Notes under the pieces: model-generated
Told to the model about the DNA's origin: nothing
The model's database searches: none
The model's input: only the letters and a program-made list of their open reading frames with translations
Source of the DNA: Novosphingobium barchaimii LL02
GTDB taxonomy: Bacteria > Pseudomonadota > Alphaproteobacteria > Sphingomonadales > Sphingomonadaceae
Direction of reading: 5' to 3'
Assembly: GCF_001046635.1 (NCBI RefSeq)
Contig: NZ_KQ130452.1
Coordinates: 129,001-193,000, forward strand
Length of the DNA: 64,000 bases
Translations under genes and position numbers: made by a program
In this document: in pieces, positions 45,084 through 53,943 of the stretch
Layout: the number at the start of each line of letters is the position of its first letter
Position numbering within the stretch: position 1 is the first letter of the stretch

Positions 45084-46055
45084 TCAGATTTCGAAGCTGA
45101 CCATCTTGGCCATGATGAAGGCGCCGATACCCATCCAGATCGCGCCGCCCATACCGGCGACCATCAGGCGTTCGTCGACCATGAATTCACCGATATACTT
45201 GGGGTTCACCCAGTAGATCATGATGGTGACGATGAAGGGCAGCGAGCCGACGATATAGGCCGAGGCCTTGGATTCCGAGCTCATCGCGCGGATCTTGAGC
45301 TTCATCTGCGCACGCTTGCGCAGCACGTCGGAAAGATTCGCCAGCGTCTCGGCGAGGTTGCCGCCGGTTTCGCGCTGGATCGCCAGGGTGATGCAGAAGA
45401 AGTTGAACTCGGAAATGCCAAGCCGGTCGGCGGTTTCCTGGAGGGCGTCCTCCATGGTCTTGCCCACTTTCATACGGTCGGTGACGAGCTTGAACTCTTC
45501 ACCCACGGGGCCGGGGACTTCCTGCGAGACGATCGTGAGCGTTTCGGAGACCGGCAGGCCCGAGCGCAGGCCGCGCACGAGCAGGTCAATGGCGTCGGCG
45601 AACTTGATGGTGAAGGCGTTGGTGCGCTTCTTGACGAAAAAATTCAGCACCATGTGTGGCAGGCCGGCGCCCACGAAGGCGCCGAATGCCAGGGCGAGGA
45701 ACAGTGCTCCAGTCTTCAGGAACAGCAGCAGCGCGATGGCGCCACCCAAGCCGACAGAGCCGTAAAGGTACTGTTTGATCGTCCACTTCTTGCCCGAGCG
45801 GTCCAGGCGCAGCGCCAGCGCTTCCGTTCGCGAGCCGGAGCCGGCGATGTGGTGCCCCTTGGGCTTGCGAGCGGCCACGGCCCTGCGCATCTGCGCCTCG
45901 AGCCGGTCCTTGCCGTCCGCCGAGTGCCGCAAACGCACCGATTTCAGGCGGCGCGTCGATTCCTTGTCCGGCGACGGCCCTGAAAAAGCTGCCCAGAGCA
46001 GCAGCAGCACGCCGGAAAGGCCCGCTGCGACCGTGATGAGCTGGAGAAAGTTCAT
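45084..46055 (-). CDS. tadB: Tad pilus inner-membrane protein TadB (T2SF)
   Basis: A 323-residue partner of TadC. An N-terminal membrane helix (4-24) precedes a basic cytoplasmic region. Paired helices lie around 95-130. The T2SF domain reads KFADAIDLLVRGLRSGLPVSETLTIVSQE..QRETGGNLAETLANLSDVLRKR. In most alphaproteobacteria cpaF sits directly before tadB. Here the preceding gene is cpaE, only 41 bases away. Confidence 0.93.
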   Translation of the reverse strand: MNFLQLITVAAGLSGVLLLLWAAFSGPSPDKESTRRLKSVRLRHSADGKDRLEAQMRRAVAARKPKGHHIAGSGSRTEALALRLDRSGKKWTIKQYLYGSVGLGGAIALLLFLKTGALFLALAFGAFVGAGLPHMVLNFFVKKRTNAFTIKFADAIDLLVRGLRSGLPVSETLTIVSQEVPGPVGEEFKLVTDRMKVGKTMEDALQETADRLGISEFNFFCITLAIQRETGGNLAETLANLSDVLRKRAQMKLKIRAMSSESKASAYIVGSLPFIVTIMIYWVNPKYIGEFMVDERLMVAGMGGAIWMGIGAFIMAKMVSFEI

Positions 46056-46096
46056 AGCCTTGCCGTGCCTTTACGCCCGAGCCTGCCGGCGGTGCA

Positions 46097-47371
46097 TCAC
46101 TGCGCCGCGGCCTGCGCCTTCTTCTTCGCCTTGGGCATCATCGACTTAAAGTCGATCTTGCCCAACAGCGATGTCTTGGGAGCCGAAACGATGTGATCGT
46201 CGCCGGTATCGGCGATAGTCCGGGCCAGATCACGCATCACCGACCCGGCCTTGCTGGCGCGGTTGGCGTCGGCGAAGGTCTGGCCCAGCTTCGCGGCCAT
46301 CGAGGCGGCCTTGAGATCGTAGGGGATCAGGAAGTCGATCCTGGTCTCGATCGAAGCCTCGAAATCGGCCTTGCTGATCTCGGCCAGCGCGGTCTGCACC
46401 TTGTTGGCGACGATGATGATACGGGTCTGGGGGGCATTGCCCTTGAACCACGACAGCATGCGGATCGTGTCGCGCGCCGAGGCCAGCGTCATCTCGGTCA
46501 CGAGGACCACCACGTTCAGGTTCGCGACCAATTGCGGGAAGTTGATCAGCATGTTGCGCGGCATGTCGATGACGGTCATCTCGAAGGCGGAACGGAATTC
46601 CTCCTCGAGCTGTATGAAAGCCGTGCCGTCGGTCATCAGCGGGGTGTTGATCGGGGCCTCGGCGGAAAGGATCGCGAGGTTGTCGTTCGCGCGGATCATC
46701 GCGCGTTCGATGAACAGGCCGTCGATGCGGCTGGGGTTCTCGATCGCATCGGTAAGGCCGCGGCCCGGCTCCAGATCGAGGCACAGCGCGCCCGTGCCGA
46801 AGTGGATGTCGAGATCCAGCAGCGCGGTCGGCAGCTTGTGGTCGGCGCTGAACAGCCAGGCGAGCGAGGTCGCCAGGGTGGACGCGCCGACGCCGCCGCG
46901 CGTGCCGATAACGGCGGTCGAGATGTGCTGCTTGGAAGCGGCGGCATCATGAACGCGCGGCGCCGCGAATGTGGCCTGAGCATGGGCCAGCGAATCGCGC
47001 ACATGCGAGGGTTGCAGCGGCTTGAGCAGATAGTCGTGGATGCCGCTGGCGATGAGATCGCGGTAAAGACGCACGTCGTTGACCTGGCCCACCGCGACGA
47101 CGACCGTCCCCGGCTCGCACACTTCGGCCAAAGCGTTGATGTCGCTCAGCGGATCGCCGCTTTCCGAAAGGTCGACCAGCAGAATGTTGGGACTGGCGGT
47201 GATCGACAGCGACTGTACGGCGCTACGCAGACCGCCTTTGTTGCACTTTTCGGAATGCCAGCCGAGGTCGGTGGCAAGGGTGCGCACCACGTCGAGCGAG
47301 GCATCGTCGCACAGGAATGCCGCGAACTGATCGCGGCCGCCGGGGCCACCGGATTTCCAGGGTGCGTTCAT
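46097..47371 (-). CDS. cpaE: Tad pilus localisation ATPase-like protein CpaE/TadZ
   Basis: A 424-residue protein. An N-terminal receiver-like domain (about 15-130: NILLVDLSESGDPLSDINAL) precedes a MinD/ParA-type fold with GTRGGVGAST at 156-165. The usual P-loop Lys is Ala, so this is the atypical Walker A known for TadZ/CpaE. CpaE marks the pole where the Tad machine assembles. The C-terminal residues are Lys-rich. Confidence 0.92.
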   Translation of the reverse strand: MNAPWKSGGPGGRDQFAAFLCDDASLDVVRTLATDLGWHSEKCNKGGLRSAVQSLSITASPNILLVDLSESGDPLSDINALAEVCEPGTVVVAVGQVNDVRLYRDLIASGIHDYLLKPLQPSHVRDSLAHAQATFAAPRVHDAAASKQHISTAVIGTRGGVGASTLATSLAWLFSADHKLPTALLDLDIHFGTGALCLDLEPGRGLTDAIENPSRIDGLFIERAMIRANDNLAILSAEAPINTPLMTDGTAFIQLEEEFRSAFEMTVIDMPRNMLINFPQLVANLNVVVLVTEMTLASARDTIRMLSWFKGNAPQTRIIIVANKVQTALAEISKADFEASIETRIDFLIPYDLKAASMAAKLGQTFADANRASKAGSVMRDLARTIADTGDDHIVSAPKTSLLGKIDFKSMMPKAKKKAQAAAQ

Positions 47372-47374
47372 GGC

Positions 47375-48031
47375 TCAGTTCCCCTTGGTGCCGGTCTGGG
47401 AGATGGCGCTGCCCTGGCCGGTCGTAGGTGCGTTGCGATAGGCGTCGATGGCCTTGTTCGAAGTCGTCACCACCGTGATGCCGGTATCCCGGCTGCCGTG
47501 GATCAGGTCCTCGGGGTTGGCGACCATCGCCGCGACGTTGGCGTTGGTCGCACAGCCAAAGTTGGTGGACAGGCCGTTGGTCGGATTGGCGTCGCTGTTC
47601 GCGGACCAGTCCGGGCAGCCGGCCACGGTCGCCTTGAAGCGGGTTATGAACACGCGGGCAGTGCCCGGCGCCACGTAGCCGGCGCTTTGCGGCGTCTGAT
47701 CGCTGAGGAAGATGCCGTAGCGCGAGGCGACGGCTTCGACCGCACCGCGCGTCGCCGGGTTGGCGGCGGGATCGTCGACATAGACACGGTCGCCGTACTT
47801 GAGGCCCATGGCTTCGAACCAGCCGGAAAGGCGGCCCTGTTCGCCATAGGCTAGGCCGCTGCCATTGCCGCCGCCCGTGGTCAGGTCGAGCGTGTAGTCG
47901 GCCCTCTCGACCACCGGCTGGTGGACCGATTCCATCGAACGGTTGGACGGGATACCGCCGCAGCCTGCAAGGGCCAGAGCCAGCATGGGCGCGAGGATAA
48001 GCCCAGCGGAAGAAAATGTGCGGTGTCGCAT
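47375..48031 (-). CDS. cpaD: Tad pilus assembly lipoprotein CpaD
   Basis: A 218-residue lipoprotein with lipobox LALAGC near residue 23. The conserved CpaD segment FGCATNANVAAMVANPEDLIHGSRD lies in the C-terminal third. It is a pilotin-like partner for the CpaC secretin. ATG at 48031 has an AAGGTG box; the in-frame GTG at 48049 overlaps the cpaC stop. It is 3 bases from cpaE. Confidence 0.9.
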   Translation of the reverse strand: MRHRTFSSAGLILAPMLALALAGCGGIPSNRSMESVHQPVVERADYTLDLTTGGGNGSGLAYGEQGRLSGWFEAMGLKYGDRVYVDDPAANPATRGAVEAVASRYGIFLSDQTPQSAGYVAPGTARVFITRFKATVAGCPDWSANSDANPTNGLSTNFGCATNANVAAMVANPEDLIHGSRDTGITVVTTSNKAIDAYRNAPTTGQGSAISQTGTKGN

Positions 48032-48045
48032 GGAGTTCACCTTTT

Positions 48046-49605
48046 TCACTTCAGGCTGAAGCCGGGCTTGGCGGTATCGCCCGATGTGGTGCGTGACGGG
48101 GCCTTGCTTTCGGCCGCTCCGACGCTGGGGACGGTGGAAGAGGGGGCCTGCGTCGGGCCGGAACGCTTGGCGCCGCTGACACCGTCGCTACCCATGTTGC
48201 CCAGCAGGCGCTGGAGTTCATTGGGCGAATTGAAGCCGTCGGTCGGCAGCGCGATCTGCGAGCCGTCCACCGGGTTGACGAGGTAGGGCGTCACCACGAT
48301 CACCAGTTCGGTTTCGCCGCGCCGGTAGCCGGTGGAACGGAACAGCGAGCCGAGGATCGGCAGATCGCCGGCGCCAGGCATCTTCTGGATCGAGTTGGCG
48401 GTGTTGTTGCTCAGCAGGCCGGCGATCATGAAGCTCTGGCCGGAGCCGAGTTCCACGGTCGTTTCGGTGCGGCGCACGGTCAGAGCCGGGATCGTGTAGC
48501 CTCCCAGCGAAACAGCACCTTCGGTCGACAGTTCCGACACTTCCGGGCGCACGCGCATGGAGATGCGACCATTGGCCAGCACGGTGGGGGTGTAGCTGAG
48601 GCTGACGCCGTACTTGCGGTATTCCACCGAGGTGGCGCCTAAACCCTGGCTGATGGGGATCGGATATTCGCCGCCGGCGAGGAAGTCGGCGGTTTCCCCC
48701 GAAAGCGCGGTGAGGTTGGGCTGCGCCAACGTGCTGACGAGGCCGATGGTCTCACCCGCGTCGAGCGCGCCCAGCAGGTTCAGGCCCAGCAGCTTCCCGG
48801 CAAAGCCGAGGGTCGTGCCCGTCGCCGTTGCGCTAACGTCGGAGCCGGGGAGGCTGGCGAGTTCACCGGTGAGCGGGTCGATCCCGACCTGGCTGGTAGC
48901 GCCTGTGCCCACGCCGAGGACGCGGCCCGTGTTGAACTGAGTGCCGATCGCGCCGCCCTGGCCCACACCGAACTTGAAGCCACCCGTTGAGTCCAGCGTC
49001 GCCAGCTTGACGCTCAGCGACTTCACCAGCGAGCGTCTGACTTCGGCGATGCGCACCTGCAGGTTGACCTGTAGCGGCGTTGCCATGCGCAGGCGGCTGA
49101 TGACGTTCGCATCCTTGCCGGAAAAGGCTTTGACGAGGCGCTCGGCCTCGGCCGCGTCTTCCGGGTTACGCACGGTTCCGGTCAGCAGAAACGTGCTGGA
49201 ACCCATTGTGGAAACCGCGATCTTCGCCTCGGGCATCGCCAGGCGCAGCATGGAATCGACGCTGTCGAGGTTGGAGCCGACGCGAACCGTACCGGACCAG
49301 ACCACGGCGCCCGCAGCATTGCTGGCATAGACGGTGGTGGTGCCGCCGCCCTTCCCGAAGATGTAGAGCTGGCGGGCCGACTTCACCTGCACGTCCGCAA
49401 CCGACTCGTTGGCGACGAACACGTCGGTCATGGCGCCCGCCACGGTGACGAGTTGGCCGTTGCCGATCGACAGCGTGACGTCCTGCACCGGGCGCACGAC
49501 CGAAGGGCTTGCCGACTGGGCGCCCGCCGGCGCGGCGATGCCGGCGGCCAGGGGCGTGATCGCGCAGGCGGCGACCAATATGCTCTTGAGAAGAACGGGC
49601 TTCAT
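48046..49605 (-). CDS. cpaC: Tad pilus outer-membrane secretin CpaC
   Basis: A 519-residue secretin (RcpA/CpaC). The signal peptide MKPVLLKSILVAACAITPLAAGIAAPAGA is followed by an N-domain (VTLSIGNGQLVTVAGAMTDVFVANESVADV) and BON-like region. The secretin domain contains VGLVSTLAQPNLTALSGETADFLAGGEYPIPI and VPGAGDLPILGSLF-type motifs (MPGAGDLPILGSLFRSTGY). The C-terminal tail is Ser/Thr-rich. It forms the outer-membrane pilus channel. Confidence 0.94.
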   Translation of the reverse strand: MKPVLLKSILVAACAITPLAAGIAAPAGAQSASPSVVRPVQDVTLSIGNGQLVTVAGAMTDVFVANESVADVQVKSARQLYIFGKGGGTTTVYASNAAGAVVWSGTVRVGSNLDSVDSMLRLAMPEAKIAVSTMGSSTFLLTGTVRNPEDAAEAERLVKAFSGKDANVISRLRMATPLQVNLQVRIAEVRRSLVKSLSVKLATLDSTGGFKFGVGQGGAIGTQFNTGRVLGVGTGATSQVGIDPLTGELASLPGSDVSATATGTTLGFAGKLLGLNLLGALDAGETIGLVSTLAQPNLTALSGETADFLAGGEYPIPISQGLGATSVEYRKYGVSLSYTPTVLANGRISMRVRPEVSELSTEGAVSLGGYTIPALTVRRTETTVELGSGQSFMIAGLLSNNTANSIQKMPGAGDLPILGSLFRSTGYRRGETELVIVVTPYLVNPVDGSQIALPTDGFNSPNELQRLLGNMGSDGVSGAKRSGPTQAPSSTVPSVGAAESKAPSRTTSGDTAKPGFSLK

Positions 49606-49667
49606 CGTGGTGCCCCCAAAGGCGGTGAAACGGGCGGCAGAAGGCCGCTGCATGTGGCGAATGGTCA

Positions 49668-50678
49668 TCACGGCTTGCCCACGGGCTCCTCGGTGGTTTC
49701 CTTGCCGCGCGTGACGCGTACCACCGGTCCGCTTCGCACCGGCTGGCCGCTTGCAGAGACAACCTGAGGAGCGGGGCCGGACACGGGGGCTGGCGCGGAG
49801 GCCGTCGGCATGGTCGAGCGCTGGAAGCGCGAGACGTCGCCGCCGGTGACGTAAGTGGTGTTGCCTTCGAGCGGCTTGCCCATCGCCTGCTTCATCAGCG
49901 ATTCTTCCTGCTCGCGCGTGGCGCCTTCGGGAACCTTGACGTCGCCGTTGGCGAGGATGCGTTCGAATTCGCCCTGGTTGTCGGCGATGGCGCGCAGCGA
50001 CAGGCTGATCTCGCCGATCTCCTGCGCGACGGCGACCTTTTCGGCGATGCGCGGAGTGACTTCGAGGGTGACGGTGCGAAAGGCGTGAACCACGGTCTTG
50101 CCGTCGACGACTTCGCTGTCGGTGGCCTGATCGGTGGCGAGCACGCGCAGGTTGCGCAGGATCGTCTCGGCGGTGCGCAGCGAATCGCCGCTGCCTTCGC
50201 CCTTCACGTCCTGGGTGAGCATGAGGTCGACGCGGTCGCCAGGGAACACGAAGCCGCCTACGCCGGTCTTGGCGGAAACGGGGATGGTGATGGCGCGCAT
50301 GCCGGGGGCGAGGGCAGCGGCGAGGAAGCCGCGGTCACCGGGAGCGACGAGCGAACCTTGGGTGAGCGGCTGGCCAGCCGTGATCGGGAAGCGCACCACG
50401 GTGCCGAGCAGCTTGGACATGTCGGCCTCGCCCTCGATGTAGTAGGCGTCCTTCACCAGCTCGTCGGGCCATCCCTGGAAGGACACCGAATCGGCGGTGA
50501 TGATCGTGCCGACCGGCAGCGCGCGCTGGGCGACAAGGACCTTGGGGCCCTTGGGCTGCGCGGCCACGGCTTCGGCCTGCGGCGCGGCGCCGCCTGCGAA
50601 CATCGACCTTGCTGCAAATGCGGTGAATGCTGCGATGAGCAGCGCCACTGCGAGCAGCACCACCTTCTTCCTGTCCAT
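49668..50678 (-). CDS. cpaB: Tad pilus assembly protein CpaB (RcpC)
   Basis: A 336-residue protein with an N-terminal membrane helix (6-26). An SAF domain follows (about 47-110: VLVAQRALPVGTIITADSVSFQGWPDELV), then the RcpC domain (GFVFPGDRVDLMLTQDVKGEG). The C-terminal 60 residues are Pro/Ser/Val-rich. Probably periplasmic and linked to the secretin. It is 62 bases from cpaC. Confidence 0.93.
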   Translation of the reverse strand: MDRKKVVLLAVALLIAAFTAFAARSMFAGGAAPQAEAVAAQPKGPKVLVAQRALPVGTIITADSVSFQGWPDELVKDAYYIEGEADMSKLLGTVVRFPITAGQPLTQGSLVAPGDRGFLAAALAPGMRAITIPVSAKTGVGGFVFPGDRVDLMLTQDVKGEGSGDSLRTAETILRNLRVLATDQATDSEVVDGKTVVHAFRTVTLEVTPRIAEKVAVAQEIGEISLSLRAIADNQGEFERILANGDVKVPEGATREQEESLMKQAMGKPLEGNTTYVTGGDVSRFQRSTMPTASAPAPVSGPAPQVVSASGQPVRSGPVVRVTRGKETTEEPVGKP

Positions 50679-50768
50679 GGCTGGATAAGCCCCTTGAAAA
50701 ACCCCGAATCTCAGCAAGCCTTATCGGGTAAATTGGTTAAGAACGGGTTCACCCCGTTGAGCCGCGCG

Positions 50769-51470
50769 TCAGGCCGCGAAGCGGGCCGCCGCAAGCGTTT
50801 GCGCGCCCATGACCCAGAGCCCGGCGGCGGCGATGGCAATGCCGTAAGGAATTTCGAGCCGCGACTTCTGGCGGCGCATCATGTGGCGCAGGCCCGCCAT
50901 GAACAGCGTCAGGGCAACGATCACGCCCAGCATCAGCGCCCAGACACCCGGCAGCCGGTCGAACAGGGCCGAGACGGTTTCGCCGCTGACGATCGGACGG
51001 CCGGTCGCCACGGCGAACACCACGGCGCAGGCGCCCCATACCCATGCCAGCGCGGCCACTACGGCAAGGGCGTCGCGCACCGATTCGCCGGGCTCGCGCT
51101 TCATGTTGAGGGCGGCCATCGCAATCGAACCGCCGCCGCCCAGAAGCGCCATCAGCACCACCAGGTCCCAGAAGCTGGACGGCGTGAACCACAGCGCCAG
51201 CGCGCCCAGCAGCTTCACGTCGCCTCCGCCCATCTGTCCGGCGATGAACAGCAGGCAGGCCACCGCGAAAGTCACGGCGGCAAGGGTAAGCTGGAGCGCG
51301 ATGTCGAGCGGGCCAAGACCCATCGCCAGCCACCACAGCGGCGCGGCCAGGGCGATGGTCGTATTGAGCCAGTTGTTGATCTCGCGCCGGCGCAGGTCGG
51401 TCAGCGCTGCGGTTAGCAGCGCCGTTGCCAATGCGGCCAGCAGCAGATACGAAAAAACGGCGCCCGTCAT
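50769..51470 (-). CDS. cpaA: Prepilin peptidase CpaA (A24 family)
   Basis: A 233-residue aspartyl prepilin peptidase with about six membrane helices. The catalytic aspartates are visible: Asp25 in AALTDLRRREINNW and Asp84 in the GGGD motif of GQMGGGDVKLLG. It cleaves Flp-type prepilins. No Flp pilin gene is found beside it. A 90-base gap with a TTAACC half-site separates it from cpaB, a weak hint of CtrA control. Confidence 0.92.
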   Translation of the reverse strand: MTGAVFSYLLLAALATALLTAALTDLRRREINNWLNTTIALAAPLWWLAMGLGPLDIALQLTLAAVTFAVACLLFIAGQMGGGDVKLLGALALWFTPSSFWDLVVLMALLGGGGSIAMAALNMKREPGESVRDALAVVAALAWVWGACAVVFAVATGRPIVSGETVSALFDRLPGVWALMLGVIVALTLFMAGLRHMMRRQKSRLEIPYGIAIAAAGLWVMGAQTLAAARFAA

Positions 51471-51577
51471 GCGATTGTCCCTTTGGATCGGGATCTCTGT
51501 ACTCCGGGCACCACTACCAAATAGTAACCAAGATCGCCCTCCGCCCGCGTGACCCCCTTTTCAGCGATATTCCCGAA

Positions 51578-52570
51578 GTGACATCCGCCATCGAGACCAT
51601 CCTCCAGTCCGCAGCCCCTTCATCCGCAGCCCGGCGCGCGATCCCGCCCGAGGCGGTCGAATCGCGCTGGTCGCTGCCTGATGGCCACGCGCTGCGCCGG
51701 ATCGACTGGCCGGTCCTCACTGAGGGACAGCGGCGCGGTTCGATCCTGTTCATGCCGGGCCGGGGCGATGCTTACGAGAAGTGGCTGGAGACGCTGGACG
51801 GCTGGCACCGCGAAGGCTGGCAGGTGACCTCGGCGGACTGGCGCGGGCAGGGCGGGTCGGGCCGGCTGGGCCGCGATGCGACGACCGGGCATGTGTCCGA
51901 CTTCTCGGTCTGGGTGGATGATTATGCCGCGCTTTTCGCGGACTGGGCGGCCAGCACGCCGGGGCCTCATGTGGCCGTGGGGCATTCGATGGGCGGGCAT
52001 CTCGTTCTGCGCGCGGTCGCACAAGGGGCGGTGAAGCCCGATGCAGTGGTCCTGTCCGCGCCGATGCTGGGCATTCATCCGGCCTGGATTCCCGCCAGCG
52101 TCCTGCACCCCGTCGCGCGCGGGATCGTCGCGCTGGGCGATCCGAGCCGTCCTGCATGGAAGGGCGGCGAGAAACCCGGCGCCGGCCCTCGTGCGCGCAG
52201 CCTGCTGCTGACCCATGACGACGGTCGCTACGACGACGAGGAGTGGTGGCGCCGCGCGCGACCCGCGATCGCCATGGGTCCGGCAAGCTGGGGCTGGGTG
52301 GAGCGCGGCCTTGCCTCGATGCACATGCTGGAACGCCCCGGCGTGCTGGAGGCGGTCACCGTGCCGGTGCTGCTGCTGGGCACCAGTATCGACGCGCTTG
52401 TTTCCTGGCCCGCGATTCGCCGTGCCGCCGCGCGTCTGCCGCAAGGCGAACTGGTCTCGTTCGGCAGCGAGTGCCGCCATGAGATCCTGCGCGAAGTCGA
52501 CCCCGTGAGGGACCGCGCTCTGGACGCCATCAAGCACTTCCTGAACCGGCACGCCCCCGCTAGGGGCTGA
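51578..52570 (+). CDS. Alpha/beta hydrolase (lysophospholipase-like)
   Basis: A hydrolase of about 330 residues of the Hydrolase_4 family. It has an oxyanion segment FMPGRGDAYEKWLETLDG, the DWRGQGGSGR motif, nucleophile elbow GHSMGGH and a C-terminal histidine in SECRHEIL. Related enzymes are monoacylglycerol or lysophospholipases. The start is uncertain: no ATG lies near the conserved N-terminus, and the GTG at 51578 is the best choice. It ends 5 bases before the flavoprotein gene. Confidence 0.8.
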   Translation: MTSAIETILQSAAPSSAARRAIPPEAVESRWSLPDGHALRRIDWPVLTEGQRRGSILFMPGRGDAYEKWLETLDGWHREGWQVTSADWRGQGGSGRLGRDATTGHVSDFSVWVDDYAALFADWAASTPGPHVAVGHSMGGHLVLRAVAQGAVKPDAVVLSAPMLGIHPAWIPASVLHPVARGIVALGDPSRPAWKGGEKPGAGPRARSLLLTHDDGRYDDEEWWRRARPAIAMGPASWGWVERGLASMHMLERPGVLEAVTVPVLLLGTSIDALVSWPAIRRAAARLPQGELVSFGSECRHEILREVDPVRDRALDAIKHFLNRHAPARG

Positions 52571-52575
52571 GCGCA

Positions 52576-53667
52576 ATGGATGCAGCGTTCGATATCGTCA
52601 TCGTCGGTGCCGGAATGGCCGGCGCTTCGCTCGCCGCCGCGATCGGTGCGCGGGGCGATGCGCGCATCCTGCTGGTCGAGGCGGAGGAACGCCCCGGCCA
52701 TCACGCCACCGGCCGCTCCGCAGCATTCTGGACCGAAAGCTACGGCGGCCCCGGCGTACAGCCGCTGACCACGGCCTCGGGGCCGGTCCTGCGGGATCTC
52801 GGCGTGCTGACACCGCGCGGGGCGCTGACCATCGGCCGCGCCGGGCAGGAGGATGACGTTGCTGCCTTCGCCGCGCGATACCGCGCCGTTGGCGTCGAAA
52901 TCGAACTGCTGGACCGCGCCGGCCTTGAAGTCCGCGTGCCGAACCTGCGCGCGGACTGGACCAGCGGCGCGTTTGAGCCCAGCACCTGCGACATCGACGT
53001 CGCCGCGCTGCACCAGCACTACCTGGCGCAGGCGCACCGTCAGGGCGCGCAGCTATGGTGCCGCGCCGGGCTGCTGGGGGCCGAGCGCACCGCTTCGGGC
53101 TGGATGCTGGCTCTGGCGGACGGGCGCTGTGTTGCTGCGGGCGTGCTGGTGAATGCCGCCGGGGCCTGGGCCGATGCGGTGGCACGGCTGGCAGGGCTGG
53201 GCCCGCTGGGCATCGCGGCCTATCGCCGCACCGTGGCCCAGATCGCGGTCGACGGGCCGGTGCCAGGCGATCTGCCACTGGTGCTGGACGTGGCGGGCCG
53301 CTTCTACTTCAAGCCGGAGAGCGGCCGCCTCTGGCTCAGCCCACATGACGAGACGCCCAGCGCGCCCTGCGATGCCGCGCCCGAGGAGATCGATGTGGCA
53401 CTGGCGGTCGACCGTTTCGAGCAGGTGGTCGACTGGCCGGTCCGCCGCGTGGAGCACCGCTGGGCGGGCCTGCGCTCCTTCGCGCCCGACCGGCTGCCGG
53501 TATACGGTTTCGCCCCGCAGGACGCGGCGTTCTTCTGGTTTGCGGGGCAGGGCGGCTTCGGCATCCAGACCGCGCCAGCCGCCGCCGATCTCGCCGCGCG
53601 GCTGCTGACGCGCGCGGGCCCCGGCGCGGTCGACCCAGCAGCTTATGCGCCCGCTCGGTTCACCTGA
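52576..53667 (+). CDS. FAD-dependent oxidoreductase, D-amino-acid (D-arginine) dehydrogenase-like
   Basis: A 363-residue DAO-family flavoprotein. The dinucleotide-binding motif is VIVGAGMAGASLAAAIG near residue 8. HHATGRSAAFWTESYGG, around 40-56, is characteristic of D-arginine dehydrogenase-type enzymes. The FAD-binding C-terminus is WAGLRSFAPDRLPVYGF..GQGGFGIQTAPA. It probably oxidises a D-amino acid or sarcosine-like amine, passing electrons to a carrier. The substrate is not determined. Confidence 0.83.
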   Translation: MDAAFDIVIVGAGMAGASLAAAIGARGDARILLVEAEERPGHHATGRSAAFWTESYGGPGVQPLTTASGPVLRDLGVLTPRGALTIGRAGQEDDVAAFAARYRAVGVEIELLDRAGLEVRVPNLRADWTSGAFEPSTCDIDVAALHQHYLAQAHRQGAQLWCRAGLLGAERTASGWMLALADGRCVAAGVLVNAAGAWADAVARLAGLGPLGIAAYRRTVAQIAVDGPVPGDLPLVLDVAGRFYFKPESGRLWLSPHDETPSAPCDAAPEEIDVALAVDRFEQVVDWPVRRVEHRWAGLRSFAPDRLPVYGFAPQDAAFFWFAGQGGFGIQTAPAAADLAARLLTRAGPGAVDPAAYAPARFT

Positions 53668-53757
53668 AAAACGCTTGAGGAGCCTTTAGCACACTTGCAT
53701 CGCGGCGCGGTGCTTGCTCATCTCTGGGCCTGGGAACAAACCCTTGGGAGAGTCGTG

Positions 53758-53940
53758 ATGGCCCACCGTTTCGAAATCCGCAAAAACAAGGCCGGCGAGT
53801 TCGTCGCCTACTTCTGCCACAACTCCGAAACCATGTTCTGGACCGAAGGCTATTCGAGCAAGGCGGGTGCGAAAAACGCGATCGAATCGATCAAGAAGAA
53901 TGGCCCGCCCGCAGACGTGGTCGATACCACCACGGATTGA
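53758..53940 (+). CDS. DUF1508 (YegP-like) small protein
   Basis: A 60-residue single DUF1508 unit (FEIRKNKAGEFVAYFCHNSETMFWTEGYSSKAGAKNAIESIKKN). Many homologues, such as E. coli YegP, carry two such repeats; this has one. It is a compact beta-alpha protein of unknown role. GGGAG precedes the ATG at 53758. It is convergent with the FUSC gene, only 3 bases away. Confidence 0.85.
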   Translation: MAHRFEIRKNKAGEFVAYFCHNSETMFWTEGYSSKAGAKNAIESIKKNGPPADVVDTTTD

Positions 53941-53943
53941 CGC

